A DNA stretch of 47,929 nt from Deltaproteobacteria bacterium (GTDB lineage: Bacteria; JADJOY01), in NCBI GenBank assembly GCA_016713535.1, contig JADJOY010000047.1, positions 1-47,929 on the forward strand, given 5' to 3'. Positions within the stretch are counted from its first letter, which is position 1. Every line of letters starts with the position of its first letter. Made by a program: the position numbers and the translations under genes. This document shows, in pieces, positions 1 to 8,050 of the stretch. A model generated the notes under the pieces. That model worked only from the letters and a program-made list of their open reading frames with translations. It was not told the DNA's origin and did no database searches.

Positions 1-1421
1 TCCGTGGCGGTGAGGGACCACCGCCCTCCAGCGCGGAAGCGGATCGATCGGCTGGAGGGCCGCGATGCTTCGCGGCCGCGGGTTGGACCGGTCAGCGCCG
101 CGGCAGGTGAGGGACCACCGCCCTCCAGCGCAGGAACGGGATCGATCGGCTGGAGGGCCGCGATCCTTCGCGGCCGCCGGGTTGGACCGGAGTCGAGCGC
201 CGCGGCGGTGAGGGACCACCGCCCTCCAGCGCAGGAACGGGATCGATCGGCTGGAGGGCCGCGATCCTTCGCGGCCGCCGGGCTGGACCGGAGTCGAGGT
301 CCGTGGCGTGAGGACCACCGCCCTCCAGCGCAGGAAGGGGATCGATCGGCTGGAGGGCCGCGATCCTTCGCGGCCGCCGGGTTGGACCGGGTCGAGCGCC
401 GCGGCGGTAGAGGGACCCCGCCACTCCGGCGCAGGAACGGGATCGATCGGCTGGAGGGCCGCGATCCCTTCGCGGCCGCCGGGCTGGACCGGAGTCGAGC
501 GCCGCGGCGGTGAGGGACCACCGCCCTCCGGCCGCAGGGGGATCGATCGGCTGGAGGGCCGCGATGCTTCGCGGCCGCCGGGTGGACCGGGGGAGCGCCG
601 CGGCGGTGAGGGACCACCGCCCTCCAGCGCAGGAAGGGCATCGATCGGCTGGAGGGCCGCGATCCCTCGCGGCCGCCGGGCTGGACCGGAGTCGAGCTCC
701 GTGGCGGTGAGGGACCACCGCCCTCCAGCGCAGGAAGGGGATCGATCGGCTGGAGGGCCGCGATCCTTCGCGGCCGCCGGGCTGGACCGGAGTCGAGCGC
801 CGCGGCGGTGAGGGACCACCGCCCTCCGGCGCAGGAACGGGATCGATCGGCTGGAGGGCCGCGCGATCCCTTCGCGGCCGCCGGGCTGGACCGGAGTCGA
901 GAGCGCCGCGGCGGTGAGGACCACCGCCCTCCAGCGCAGGAAGGGGATCGATCGGCTGGAGGGCCGCGATCCTTCGCGGCCGCCGGGCTGGACCGGAGTC
1001 GAGCGCCGCGGCGGTGAGGGACCCCGCCCTCCGGCGCAGGAACGGGATCGATCGGCTGGAGGGCCGCGATCCCTCGCGGCCGCCGGGCTGGACCGGAGTC
1101 GAGCGCCGCGGCGGTGAGGGACCACCGCCCTCCAGCGCAGGAAGGGCATCGATCGGCTGAGGGCCGCGATCCCCTCGCGGCCGCCGGGCTGGACCGGGTC
1201 GAGTTCCGCGGCGGTGAGGACCACCGCCCTCCAGCGCAGGAACGGGATCGATCGGCTGGAGGGGCCGCGATCCTCGCGGCCGCCGGGTGACCGGCGCGGA
1301 GCAACGCGCGGACCGGAGTCGAGCGCCGCGGCGGTGAGGGACCCCGCCCTCCGGCGCAGGAACGGGATCGATCGGCTGGAGGGCCGCGATCCTTCGCGGC
1401 CGCCGGCGGTCAGGGACCGCC
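1..1421. repeat. Tandem array of 14 ~100-bp palindromic units
   Basis: The core ATCGAT recurs at 43, 141, 242, 341, 442, 542, 640, 741, 842, 947, 1047, 1148, 1247 and 1367, so the period is 98-105 bp apart from one 120-bp step near 1290. Each unit holds up to three nested inverted repeats: a 6-bp stem around the loop GAGGGACC (6-25 in unit 1), arms GCCCTCCAG and CTGGAGGGC around the ATCGAT core, and GGCCGCGA-TCCT-TCGCGGCC. Units differ by scattered substitutions and small indels. The array is cut by the left window edge, so the true copy number is at least 14. The period is not a multiple of three and reading frames across it are not shared between units, so it is not coding. It stops directly beside the stop codon of the small secreted protein gene. 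Confidence 0.95.
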
Positions 1422-1427
1422 CGCTCC

Positions 1428-1736
1428 TCAGCCGATCTTGGGGACGATCTGGATGACGGTGCGGCGCGTGGGGGTCGGGCAGATCTCGCCGACCGGGGTC
1501 TCGTCGCTGCGCTCGGGGCTGGGATCGATCACCACGGTCTGGCTGCCGCTGGCGCTGGTGCCGACCTTGTCGGCGGGCACGGCGCGGATCTCCCAGATCT
1601 CGTCGACGCAGGTCGAGGTGATCGCCTTGGCGCCCTTGGCCTTCTCGGCGGTCGCGGCGTGGGCGGTGCCGACGGCGCCGCTCAGGAGGAGCGCGCCGGC
1701 CACGAGCAGTCCGCGGGTCAGGTGAGTGTTCGGCAT
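1428..1736 (-). CDS. Small secreted protein of unknown function
   Basis: A 102-residue protein. Residues 1-27 form a clear Sec signal peptide with the hydrophobic stretch LLVAGALLLSGAVG and a likely cleavage after AHA. The mature part of about 75 residues has two cysteines, in STCVDEIW and GEICPTP, that could form one disulfide. It is charged and shows no domain I recognise. The ATG at 1736 was chosen because it gives the complete signal peptide and has a GAGG about 8 bases upstream; the longer open frame upstream only runs antiparallel in frame through the neighbouring gene. The stop codon abuts the palindromic repeat array, so transcription from this gene would run into the array. Function unknown. 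Confidence 0.7.
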   Translation of the reverse strand: MPNTHLTRGLLVAGALLLSGAVGTAHAATAEKAKGAKAITSTCVDEIWEIRAVPADKVGTSASGSQTVVIDPSPERSDETPVGEICPTPTRRTVIQIVPKIG

Positions 1737-1864
1737 GGCGAGCCTCGGTAGGTGATGCGGGGACGTCCGACCGTGAGAATCGGCCCGCCTTCGACGAATG
1801 TCCACCGAAGGGGATTCGATTCGCAGCGACGGCCTCCCGGCCGTCCGCGCCGGACGCGCGCCGC

Positions 1865-3043
1865 TCAGGTCTGGAGCGGCAGGCCGAGCCCGCGTCGCGC
1901 GATGATGTTCTTCTGGATCTCGGAGGTGCCGCCGCCGATGGTGTTCACCACGGTGTAGCGGTACGAGCGCTCGAAGCGGCCGTCCATCGGTGCCCCCCTC
2001 GTTGCCGCGCTTCAAGAGCCCCGCAGGGCCATCAGCTCCATCGCGTGGTTGGCGATGCGCTGGTCGAGCTCGTTCACGTAGACCTTGTACATCGACGACT
2101 CGACGGTGGGCACGCGCCCCTTGAGCGCCTCGCTCACCACGCGCCGCTGCATCATCCGCGCGACCTCGAGCTGGGTCACCACCTGCGCGATCGCGTGCCG
2201 CACCTGCGGCTGGTTGCGAAGAGGCTCGCCGTCGCGCTCGGCCTTCATCACCCACTTGCAGAGCGTGTCGACCTTCATCTCCATGGCGCCGATCGGCATC
2301 ATGCCGAAGCGCTCGAGGTCGAGCGCCTCGCAGATGTAGGTCCAGCCCCTGTTGAGCTCGCCGACCACGAAGTCGTCGCCGACCCACACGTCGTCGATGA
2401 AGACCTCGTTGGTGCGCTCGTCGCCGATCGTCCAGGTGGCCTGGAGCGTGATCCCCGGGTGGCGCATCTCGACCAGGAAGAGCGAGATGCCCTTGTGCTT
2501 GGGAGCGTCGGGGTCGGTGCGCGCGCCCACCCAGTACCAGTCGGCGAAGTGGCCCGACGTGGTCCAGATCTTGCGCCCGTTGAGGCGCCAGCCGTTGCCG
2601 TCGCGGGTGGCCTTCAGGTTCATCGCCGCGGCGTCGGAGCCGGCTTGCGGCTCGCTGTAGCCGATCGCGAACTCGACCTCGCCGCGGGCGATGCGCGGCA
2701 GGAAGTACTCCTTCAGCTTGGCGTTGCCGTGGCGGATGATCGTCTTGCCGATCGTGCCGACACCCTTGCCGGGCTGTGGCGCGCCCACGCGGGCGAGGCG
2801 CTCGGTGAGCAGGAACTCGTACATCCCGCTCAATTCCTTGCCGCCGTACTCCTTGGGCCACGACATGCCGAGCCAGCCCTTCTCGGCGAGCTTGCGCATG
2901 AACGCGCGCTTGGGCGGCGTGTCGACGACCTGCGAGAGCTGCTCGGGCATCGGGTCAATGACCTCGGGGTCCCAGTTGTCGCAGATGAACTGGTCGACCT
3001 CGGCCACGAAGCCCTTCAGCTCGTCGGAAAGCTCGAATTCCAT
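1865..3043 (-). CDS. Acyl-CoA dehydrogenase (two compensating frameshifts)
   Basis: FAD-dependent acyl-CoA dehydrogenase that introduces an alpha,beta double bond into an acyl-CoA. Family motifs include the FAD/substrate region AIGYSEPQAGSDAA, then the WTTSGHFADW block, and the C-terminal NTIGGGTSEIQKNIIARR. The frame opened at 3043 stops early at 2012 after 343 residues, while the missing C-terminus is encoded downstream in other frames. Reading through needs one extra G in the run at 2019-2022 and one fewer in the six-base run at 1993-1998. The two changes cancel: 1865-3043 is exactly 393 codons, the normal family length. I infer sequence errors rather than a pseudogene. A GAGGTGATGGG ribosome site precedes the start. 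It sits 9 bp after the DUF35 gene and is the last gene of the leftward operon. Confidence 0.85.
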
Positions 3044-3052
3044 CCCATCACC

Positions 3053-3502
3053 TCACACGAGAGTAAAGCTCGGAAGCCGCGTGCCGCCCTGGTCGTGGTA
3101 GCGGACCGCGACGCGCCGTCCGATCGCCACACCTTCGGCGGCGCCGTCGGTCTCGAGCATGGCGCCGTCGCCATCGACGAGGTAGCCGAGCAGCCGCACA
3201 CCTTCGTCGAGCTCGACGAGCAGCACCACGAACGGCACCTTGTCGGCGTACGCGGGCAGGGTGGGTGGCCGCATCACCACCCACGACGCCACGCGGCCGT
3301 CGCCGCTCACCCGCGTCCAGGTTGGCCCCGGCGTCTGGCCGCGCGGGCAGATCGGGCGCGGCTGCCACAGCCACGCACCGCACGAGCCGCAGCGCTGGAT
3401 CAGCAGTTCGCCGCGCGCGACGCCGTCCCAGAAGGGCTGGGTGTCGGCGTCGGCGACGGGAACGGGGAACGCGGTCTTGGGATCGAGGTTCGCGTCGCTC
3501 AC
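3053..3502 (-). CDS. Zinc-ribbon/OB-fold protein (DUF35, ChsH2-like)
   Basis: A 149-residue protein of the DUF35 family: N-terminal helix (PFWDGVARGELLIQRC), rubredoxin-like zinc ribbon (CGSCGAWLWQPRPICPRG), then an OB fold ending near VRYHD. In steroid-degrading bacteria such domains (ChsH2 C-terminus) bind Ltp-type aldolases or thiolases and are needed for their activity or substrate channelling; here the thiolase gene lies immediately upstream. The GTG at 3502 was chosen because it follows the thiolase stop (3507-3509) by four bases; the in-frame ATG at 3538 would overlap the thiolase by 32 bases. One oddity: only three of the usual four zinc-ligand cysteines are visible, since CPxC is replaced by CPRG. 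Confidence 0.82.
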   Translation of the reverse strand: MSDANLDPKTAFPVPVADADTQPFWDGVARGELLIQRCGSCGAWLWQPRPICPRGQTPGPTWTRVSGDGRVASWVVMRPPTLPAYADKVPFVVLLVELDEGVRLLGYLVDGDGAMLETDGAAEGVAIGRRVAVRYHDQGGTRLPSFTLV

Positions 3503-3506
3503 GGCG

Positions 3507-4658
3507 TCACCACGGATCCTTCGAGTAGACGAGGGCACCGGTCGGCACGACGTTGCCGCTCGTGACCAGGACGTTGCGGACGTTCTCGGCCTGCGACGTG
3601 GACGTGCCGCGCACCTGGCGCACGCCCTCGACCAGCAGGTTGAAGCCGTGCACGTAGGCCTCGGAGATGCCGCCGCCGCTGGTGTTGTATGGCGGGTTCT
3701 TGCCGTCCGCCATGTAGGCCGGCGACTCGCCCTCGGCGCAGAAGCCGAACTCCTCGAACGCGATCGGGATCTGCGGCGTGAAGGCGTCGTAGAACTGGCA
3801 CACGTCGATGTCGCGCGGGGTCAAGCCGGTTCTCTTCCAGAGCTCGGGGGCGACCCACGCGTTGGGCGTCTTGCCCAGCACCTCGTCGTAGAAGAACGTC
3901 ATCGCCGTCATCTGCGGGCCCGAGCCCATCGCGAAGCCGTGGACGTAGACCGGGGTGACACCGAGGTCCCGGGCACGCTCGGCGCTGGTCAGCACCATGG
4001 CGAGGGCGCCGTCGGTCTCGAGACAGCAGTCGAAGAGCCGCAGCGGATCGCAGATCATGCGCGCCGCCAGGTAGTCGTCCATCGTCAGCGGCTTCTGCAT
4101 CATCGCCGCCGGGTTCTTGCGGGCATGCTCGCGCTGGGTGACCGCGACGCGCCCGAGCACCTCGGGCGTCCAGCCGTACTTCTCGATCCACACGCGGGTG
4201 TGGAACGCCATGCCATCGACCGGCCGCGCCACGTGGTACGGCCGCTCGAACTGGTCCTGGCCGGTCGCCATGTACTGCTGCGACCACGGGCGCACGCCCG
4301 AGCCGCGGTTGCGCGCCCGCCACGTCACCACCACGTCCGCCAGGTGGTTCTCGATGGCGAGCGCCGCGTGGGTGACCGTCGGGCAGCCGGCGCCCCCGCC
4401 GTAGTCGACCTCGCCGAAGGCGCGCAGGTTGGGCACGCCCAGGATGCGCGCCATCTCCATCTCGGTGGTGCCTTCCCAGACGTAACGGAACATGCCGTCG
4501 AGGTCGCGCACCGTGAGACCGGCGTCGGCCAGCGCACCCAGGATGGCGAGGCCACCCGAGTGGCGCTCGGTCATGCCGATGTTCTTCGAGAAGGGCAGGG
4601 CGTGAATGCCGACCACGCACGCCTGGCGGTGCTTCGCGACACGGAGGGGAGCCGCCAA
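3507..4658 (-). CDS. Thiolase-superfamily lipid-transfer protein (Ltp2/SCPx-like)
   Basis: A 383-residue protein of the nondecarboxylating thiolase superfamily, closest in architecture to SCPx-thiolase/Ltp proteins that cleave side-chain acyl-CoAs. Diagnostic segments are the N-terminal ACVVGIHALPFSK, the FYDAFTPQIPIAFEEFGFC block in place of the canonical HEAF motif, and the C-terminal GGGISEAYVHGFNLLVEGVRQ. Cys92 in GGGAGCPTVTH lies roughly where thiolases carry the nucleophile, so thiolysis or retro-aldol cleavage cannot be decided by eye. The TTG start at 4658 is supported by GGAGG seven bases upstream. It is first of three leftward genes (thiolase, DUF35, acyl-CoA dehydrogenase), spaced 4-9 bp apart, so it is very probably co-transcribed and forms a complex with the DUF35 protein. 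Confidence 0.82.
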   Translation of the reverse strand: MAAPLRVAKHRQACVVGIHALPFSKNIGMTERHSGGLAILGALADAGLTVRDLDGMFRYVWEGTTEMEMARILGVPNLRAFGEVDYGGGAGCPTVTHAALAIENHLADVVVTWRARNRGSGVRPWSQQYMATGQDQFERPYHVARPVDGMAFHTRVWIEKYGWTPEVLGRVAVTQREHARKNPAAMMQKPLTMDDYLAARMICDPLRLFDCCLETDGALAMVLTSAERARDLGVTPVYVHGFAMGSGPQMTAMTFFYDEVLGKTPNAWVAPELWKRTGLTPRDIDVCQFYDAFTPQIPIAFEEFGFCAEGESPAYMADGKNPPYNTSGGGISEAYVHGFNLLVEGVRQVRGTSTSQAENVRNVLVTSGNVVPTGALVYSKDPW

Positions 4659-4731
4659 GAGAGTGCCTCCAGCCGCCGGGAGCGAGGCTCGCGGCGCGAC
4701 GCGCGACGCGGGAAGTGCCTTGTTTTCCCGC

Positions 4732-4769
4732 TTGAATCGAGGTGGACGGGCAAGATAGAACGTGTTTCA
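4732..4769 (+). promoter_or_regulatory. Divergent-region promoter with KstR-like operator
   Basis: TTGAAT at 4732-4737 and TAGAAC at 4756-4761 are 18 bp apart and resemble a sigma-70 promoter pointing right toward 4884. The 14 bases at 4756-4769, TAGAACGTGTTTCA, match the published mycobacterial KstR operator TnnAACnnGTTnnA at every fixed position and overlap the -10. A second dyad, AACC-TG-GGTT, lies at 4779-4788. Binding by a TetR-family repressor is inference; no regulator gene is present in the window. Confidence 0.5.
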
Positions 4770-4883
4770 CTCCGAATCAACCTGGGTTCCCGCGCGCACG
4801 CGCGGGCCACCTCGCGCTGGCACGCTCGAGCGGCGATCCGGCTCCACCGAACCACCATCCTTCCGTTCCGGGGATCATCCGAC

Positions 4884-5195
4884 ATGGCTCAACTCAAGGC
4901 AGGAACGCGGCTCAAGAGCGCGGTGTGCACGACCGAGGTGATGGTCATCGCGGCACCCAAGGACGACGTCTCGATCACCTGCGGCGGAGCGCCGCTGCTG
5001 GCGATGGCCGACGCCAAGCCCGAGGGTGGCGCCGTCGCGGCGGACGCCAACGGCGGCACGCTGCTCGGCAAGCGCTACGTGAACGCGAGCGGCGACCTCG
5101 AGCTGCTCTGCACCAAGGCCGGGCAGGGCGCGCTCGCCGCCAACGGCGCGGCGCTCGGCCTCAAGGAAGCGAAGCCGCTGCCGTCGTCGGACTGA
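4884..5195 (+). CDS. Small conserved hypothetical protein
   Basis: A 103-residue soluble protein beginning MAQLKAGTRLKSAVCTTEVM, with cysteines in SAVC, ITCGG and LLCTK. The first half reads as beta strands (VMVIAAPKDDVSITCGGAPLL) and the sequence is glycine- and alanine-rich. It has no signal peptide or membrane segment. I do not recognise a named domain. My impression is that similar short proteins accompany acyl-CoA and steroid catabolic genes in actinobacteria, but that is from memory and unverified. It is the first gene of the rightward arm, directly downstream of the KstR-like site. The ATG at 4884 follows an upstream GGGGATC stretch. A role as a small cofactor or metal-binding accessory is speculation from the cysteines. 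Confidence 0.65.
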   Translation: MAQLKAGTRLKSAVCTTEVMVIAAPKDDVSITCGGAPLLAMADAKPEGGAVAADANGGTLLGKRYVNASGDLELLCTKAGQGALAANGAALGLKEAKPLPSSD

Positions 5196-5270
5196 TGGTC
5201 TCGGCGCCGCCACGCTCGATCTCTTGATGAAGACCCAGCATGCAGCCGCGCACGACGAAGCCGCGCCTCC

Positions 5271-5355
5271 AGGCGGGGGCCCGGAGGCCCCCGCCCTACG
5301 AGGGCGCCACGATGTCCGATTTCGTAGCGACGGGGGCTCCGTCCCCCGTCGAGCG
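5271..5355. repeat. Composite intergenic palindrome
   Basis: Two strong inverted repeats lie in the gap between the small protein and the ligase gene. GGCGGGGGCC-CGGA-GGCCCCCGCC is at 5272-5295, and GACGGGGG-CTCCGT-CCCCCGTC is near 5328-5349. CTACGA and TCGTAG lie between them. The same order of parts recurs at about 30880-30940, including the shared block CGTAGCGACGGGGG. It has no U-tract, so it is not an obvious terminator. Confidence 0.75.
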
Positions 5356-5378
5356 ATGATCGAAGGCAGGACCGCGCC

Positions 5379-6878
5379 ATGAACCTGATGATGCTCCTCG
5401 AGATGGCCGCGTCCGGCTTCGGCGACCGGGTCGCGGTCACCAACGGCGCGGTCTCGCTCACCTACCAGCAGCTCTTCGACGCCGCCGGCAGCGCGGCACG
5501 GGTGATACGCGCGAGCGGCGCCGAGCGCATGGCGGTCCTCGACGTGTCGAGCCTCGCGGTGCCGGTCGGGCTCTTCGCGAGCTCGTGGGCGGGGCGGCCG
5601 TTCGTGCCGCTCAACTACCGGCTCACCGCGGACGAGGTCGAGAAGCTCCTCGAGCGGATCGCGCCCTCCTACGTGGTGACCGAGTCGGGGCGCGTGGCCT
5701 CGCTGGCGCACGTCGCGAGCACGTCGGTGGTCACCCGCGAGGCGTTCCTCGACGCCGCCACCAGCGGCACGGCCGGCGAGCCCGACTGGAGCGCGGACGC
5801 CGACGACATCGCGATCCTGCTCTTCACGAGCGGCACCACCGGCGCGCCCAAGGCGGCGGTGCTGCGCCAGAAGCACCTGGTGTCCTACATCTTCGGCTCG
5901 GTCGAGTTCGGCGCGGCGGGGGAGGACGAGGCCACACTCGTGAGCGTGCCGCCGTACCACATCGCCGGCATGGCCGCGATCGCGAGCTCGGTGTACTCGG
6001 GGCGCCGCATCGTCCAGCTCCCCACGTTCAGCGCCGAGAGCTGGCTCGAGACCGCGCGCCGCGAGAAGGTGACGCACGCGTTCGTGGTGCCCACGATGCT
6101 GGCGCGGATCGTGGACCTGCTCGGCGACGCCGCGAGCGCCGAGCTGCCGAGCCTCGAGGCGCTCGCTTACGGCGGCGGCAAGATGCCGCAGTCGGTGATC
6201 GAGAAGGCACTCCGGCTCTTCCCGGGCGCCGACTTCACCAACGCCTACGGTCTCACCGAGACCAGCTCCACGATCGCGATCCTCGGCCCCGAGGACCACC
6301 GCGCCGCGATCGCCAGCGACGACCCCGCGGTGCGCCGCCGGCTGATCTCGGTGGGGCGCCCACTGCCGAGCGTCGAGGTCCAGATCCGCGACGAGAACGG
6401 CGCGGTCCTCGGCCCCAACCAGCGCGGCGAGGTGTACGTGAGCGGCGAGCAGGTCTCGGGCGAATACCTCGGGCGCGGTAGCTCGGTGGGTAGCGACGGC
6501 TTCTTCCCGACTCGCGACGGCGGCTCGATGGACGACGCCGGCTACTTGTTCCTCGAGGGCCGCATCGACGACATCATCGTACGCGGCGGCGAGAACATGT
6601 CGCCCGGCGAGATCGAGGACGTGCTCCTCGAGCACGAGGCGATCGCCGACTGCGCGGTCGTGGGTGTCCCGAGCGAGCAGTGGGGCGAGGCGGTCGCGGC
6701 GGTGGTCGTGACCAAGCCCGGCCAGAAGGCCTCGATCGAGGATCTGCAGGCGTGGGTGAAGAAGCACCTGCGCTCGTCGCGCACCCCGGAGCGCATCGAG
6801 TTCTGGGAGTCGCTCCCCTACAACGAGACCGGCAAGCTCCTGCGCCGCCAGGTGCGCGCTCAGCTCGCGGGCGGTTGA
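5379..6878 (+). CDS. Acyl-CoA ligase (AMP-forming, FadD-like)
   Basis: A 499-residue member of the ANL superfamily that adenylates a carboxylic acid and transfers it to CoA. All core motifs are present: the P-loop LLFTSGTTGAPK (residues 147-158), the A5 motif NAYGLTETSS, the hinge YLFLEGRIDDIIVRGGENMSPGEIEDVL, and the C-terminal catalytic lysine in LPYNETGKLLRR. There is no signal peptide, so it is cytoplasmic. In this cluster it would activate the substrate's carboxylate before oxidation by the dehydrogenase, hydratase and thiolase/aldolase. The exact substrate (steroid side chain, medium-chain or aromatic acid) cannot be read from the sequence. The ATG at 5379 follows a GAAGGCAGGA-type ribosome site. 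It ends in the same reading frame as the downstream crotonase gene. Confidence 0.9.
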   Translation: MNLMMLLEMAASGFGDRVAVTNGAVSLTYQQLFDAAGSAARVIRASGAERMAVLDVSSLAVPVGLFASSWAGRPFVPLNYRLTADEVEKLLERIAPSYVVTESGRVASLAHVASTSVVTREAFLDAATSGTAGEPDWSADADDIAILLFTSGTTGAPKAAVLRQKHLVSYIFGSVEFGAAGEDEATLVSVPPYHIAGMAAIASSVYSGRRIVQLPTFSAESWLETARREKVTHAFVVPTMLARIVDLLGDAASAELPSLEALAYGGGKMPQSVIEKALRLFPGADFTNAYGLTETSSTIAILGPEDHRAAIASDDPAVRRRLISVGRPLPSVEVQIRDENGAVLGPNQRGEVYVSGEQVSGEYLGRGSSVGSDGFFPTRDGGSMDDAGYLFLEGRIDDIIVRGGENMSPGEIEDVLLEHEAIADCAVVGVPSEQWGEAVAAVVVTKPGQKASIEDLQAWVKKHLRSSRTPERIEFWESLPYNETGKLLRRQVRAQLAGG

Positions 6879-6974
6879 GCGGCGCGAGCGCGGACGATCG
6901 GTGATGCGCTCGACCTCGTCCGCGCGCGCATCGCAGGATCCGACGAACCCCGTGACGAACGACGCGACCGTCCG

Positions 6975-7997
6975 TTGCTCACGCCCGGCGAGGCGCTCGC
7001 CGAGCTGACCATGCCGGACGTCGCCGAGCGCTGGTCGCCGCTCGTGGGCGCGCCCTTCCTGGCGGTCGACCTGCGCGCGGGGAGGGTTGCCGCTGCGGGG
7101 GAGGAGGGTGAGCGCGCGCTCGCGGCCCTCGCGTCGCTGCCGTGCCCCACGATCGGCCTGGTGACCTCGGCGGACGCCACGGACCTGGCCGACGCGGCGA
7201 ACGACCGGTTCCGCGCCGCCCTCGACCTGCTGGCCGAGTCCGAGCGCGACCTCGAAGCGCTGGCGAGCGCCATCCGCGCCGCGCCGATCGCCGCCATGAC
7301 CCTGGTGCAGGTGATGCGCCTCGGCGCACGGATCGGCGTGATCGACGCGCTGCTCCTCGAGTCGCTCGCGTACGGCACGTTGCTGGTCGGGCCCGAGCAC
7401 CGGCGCTGGCTCGTGACGCGCGGGCGCCGCCCGCCGTTCGTGGTGAATGCGGAGCCGGCGGTGCTCGTCTCACGGAGTGACGTGCGTCTCGATCTGGTCC
7501 TCAACCGCCCCGAGAAGCGCAACGCCTACTCGGCCGAGATGCGCGATGCGCTGGTCGCGGGGCTCGAGCTCGCGCTCGCCGACCCGAGCCTCGTGGAGGT
7601 CGTGCTCACGGGGCGGGGGACGACGTTCTCGGCGGGCGGCGACCTCGACGAGTTCGGCAGCCACCCGGACGTGGCGACGGCGCACGCGATCCGCTCCACC
7701 CGCAGCGCCGCGCGTCTCGCGGCGCGCTGCGGCGAGCGGCTCAGGGCCGAGGTCCACGGCGCGGCGATCGGCGCGGGGATCGAGCTCGCCGCGTTCGCGC
7801 GCACCGTGGTGGCGAAGCCGGATGCGTTCTTCCAGCTCCCCGAGCTCGCCATGGGCTTGATCCCGGGGGCGGGCGGCACCGCGAGCATCCCGCGGCGGAT
7901 CGGGCGGCAGCGCGCCACGTGGATGGCGCTCTCCGGCGCGCGCGTCGACGCGCCGACCGCGCTCCGGTGGGGCTTGATCGACGCGATCCAGGGCTGA
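6975..7997 (+). CDS. Enoyl-CoA hydratase/isomerase family protein with N-terminal extension
   Basis: The crotonase domain occupies about residues 160-340: VRLDLVLNRPEKRNAYSAEM, then the oxyanion-hole region TTFSAGGDLDEFGS and the second oxyanion segment VHGAAIGAGIELAAFA, followed by LPELAMGLIPGAGGTASIPRRIG. The preceding ~160 residues look like a degenerate second crotonase-like domain (SLPCPTIGLV, then helices DLEALASAIRAAPIAAMTLVQ). The listed TTG start at 6975 is doubtful. Good coding sense continues upstream in frame back to the ligase stop at 6876-6878 with no start codon. A TTG at 6875 overlapping that stop (TTGA) could be the true start if one base is miscalled near 6900. Expected role: hydration or isomerisation of an enoyl-CoA in the same pathway. 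Confidence 0.8.
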   Translation: MLTPGEALAELTMPDVAERWSPLVGAPFLAVDLRAGRVAAAGEEGERALAALASLPCPTIGLVTSADATDLADAANDRFRAALDLLAESERDLEALASAIRAAPIAAMTLVQVMRLGARIGVIDALLLESLAYGTLLVGPEHRRWLVTRGRRPPFVVNAEPAVLVSRSDVRLDLVLNRPEKRNAYSAEMRDALVAGLELALADPSLVEVVLTGRGTTFSAGGDLDEFGSHPDVATAHAIRSTRSAARLAARCGERLRAEVHGAAIGAGIELAAFARTVVAKPDAFFQLPELAMGLIPGAGGTASIPRRIGRQRATWMALSGARVDAPTALRWGLIDAIQG

Positions 7998-8050
7998 CGA
8001 GCAGCGACGCGGACACGGTTCGCGCTCGCGAGGAAGAGGGAGACCAGGCG

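Noticed and set aside
1-1421. Several open frames of 60-200 residues and CRISPR-like periodicity in the repeat array
   Set aside because: The frames change from unit to unit, are Arg/Pro/Ala-rich, and the repeats have no unique spacers. They are by-products of GC-rich tandem repeats.
1865-2014. Programmed frameshifting in the acyl-CoA dehydrogenase
   Set aside because: Two opposite single-base shifts within 30 bases, without slippery heptamer or downstream structure, fit errors better.
4875-7400. An 841-residue open frame on the minus strand opposite the ligase and crotonase genes
   Set aside because: It has no domain, runs through two confirmed genes, and is full of Arg/Ala/Asp low-complexity typical of the antisense of GC-rich genes.
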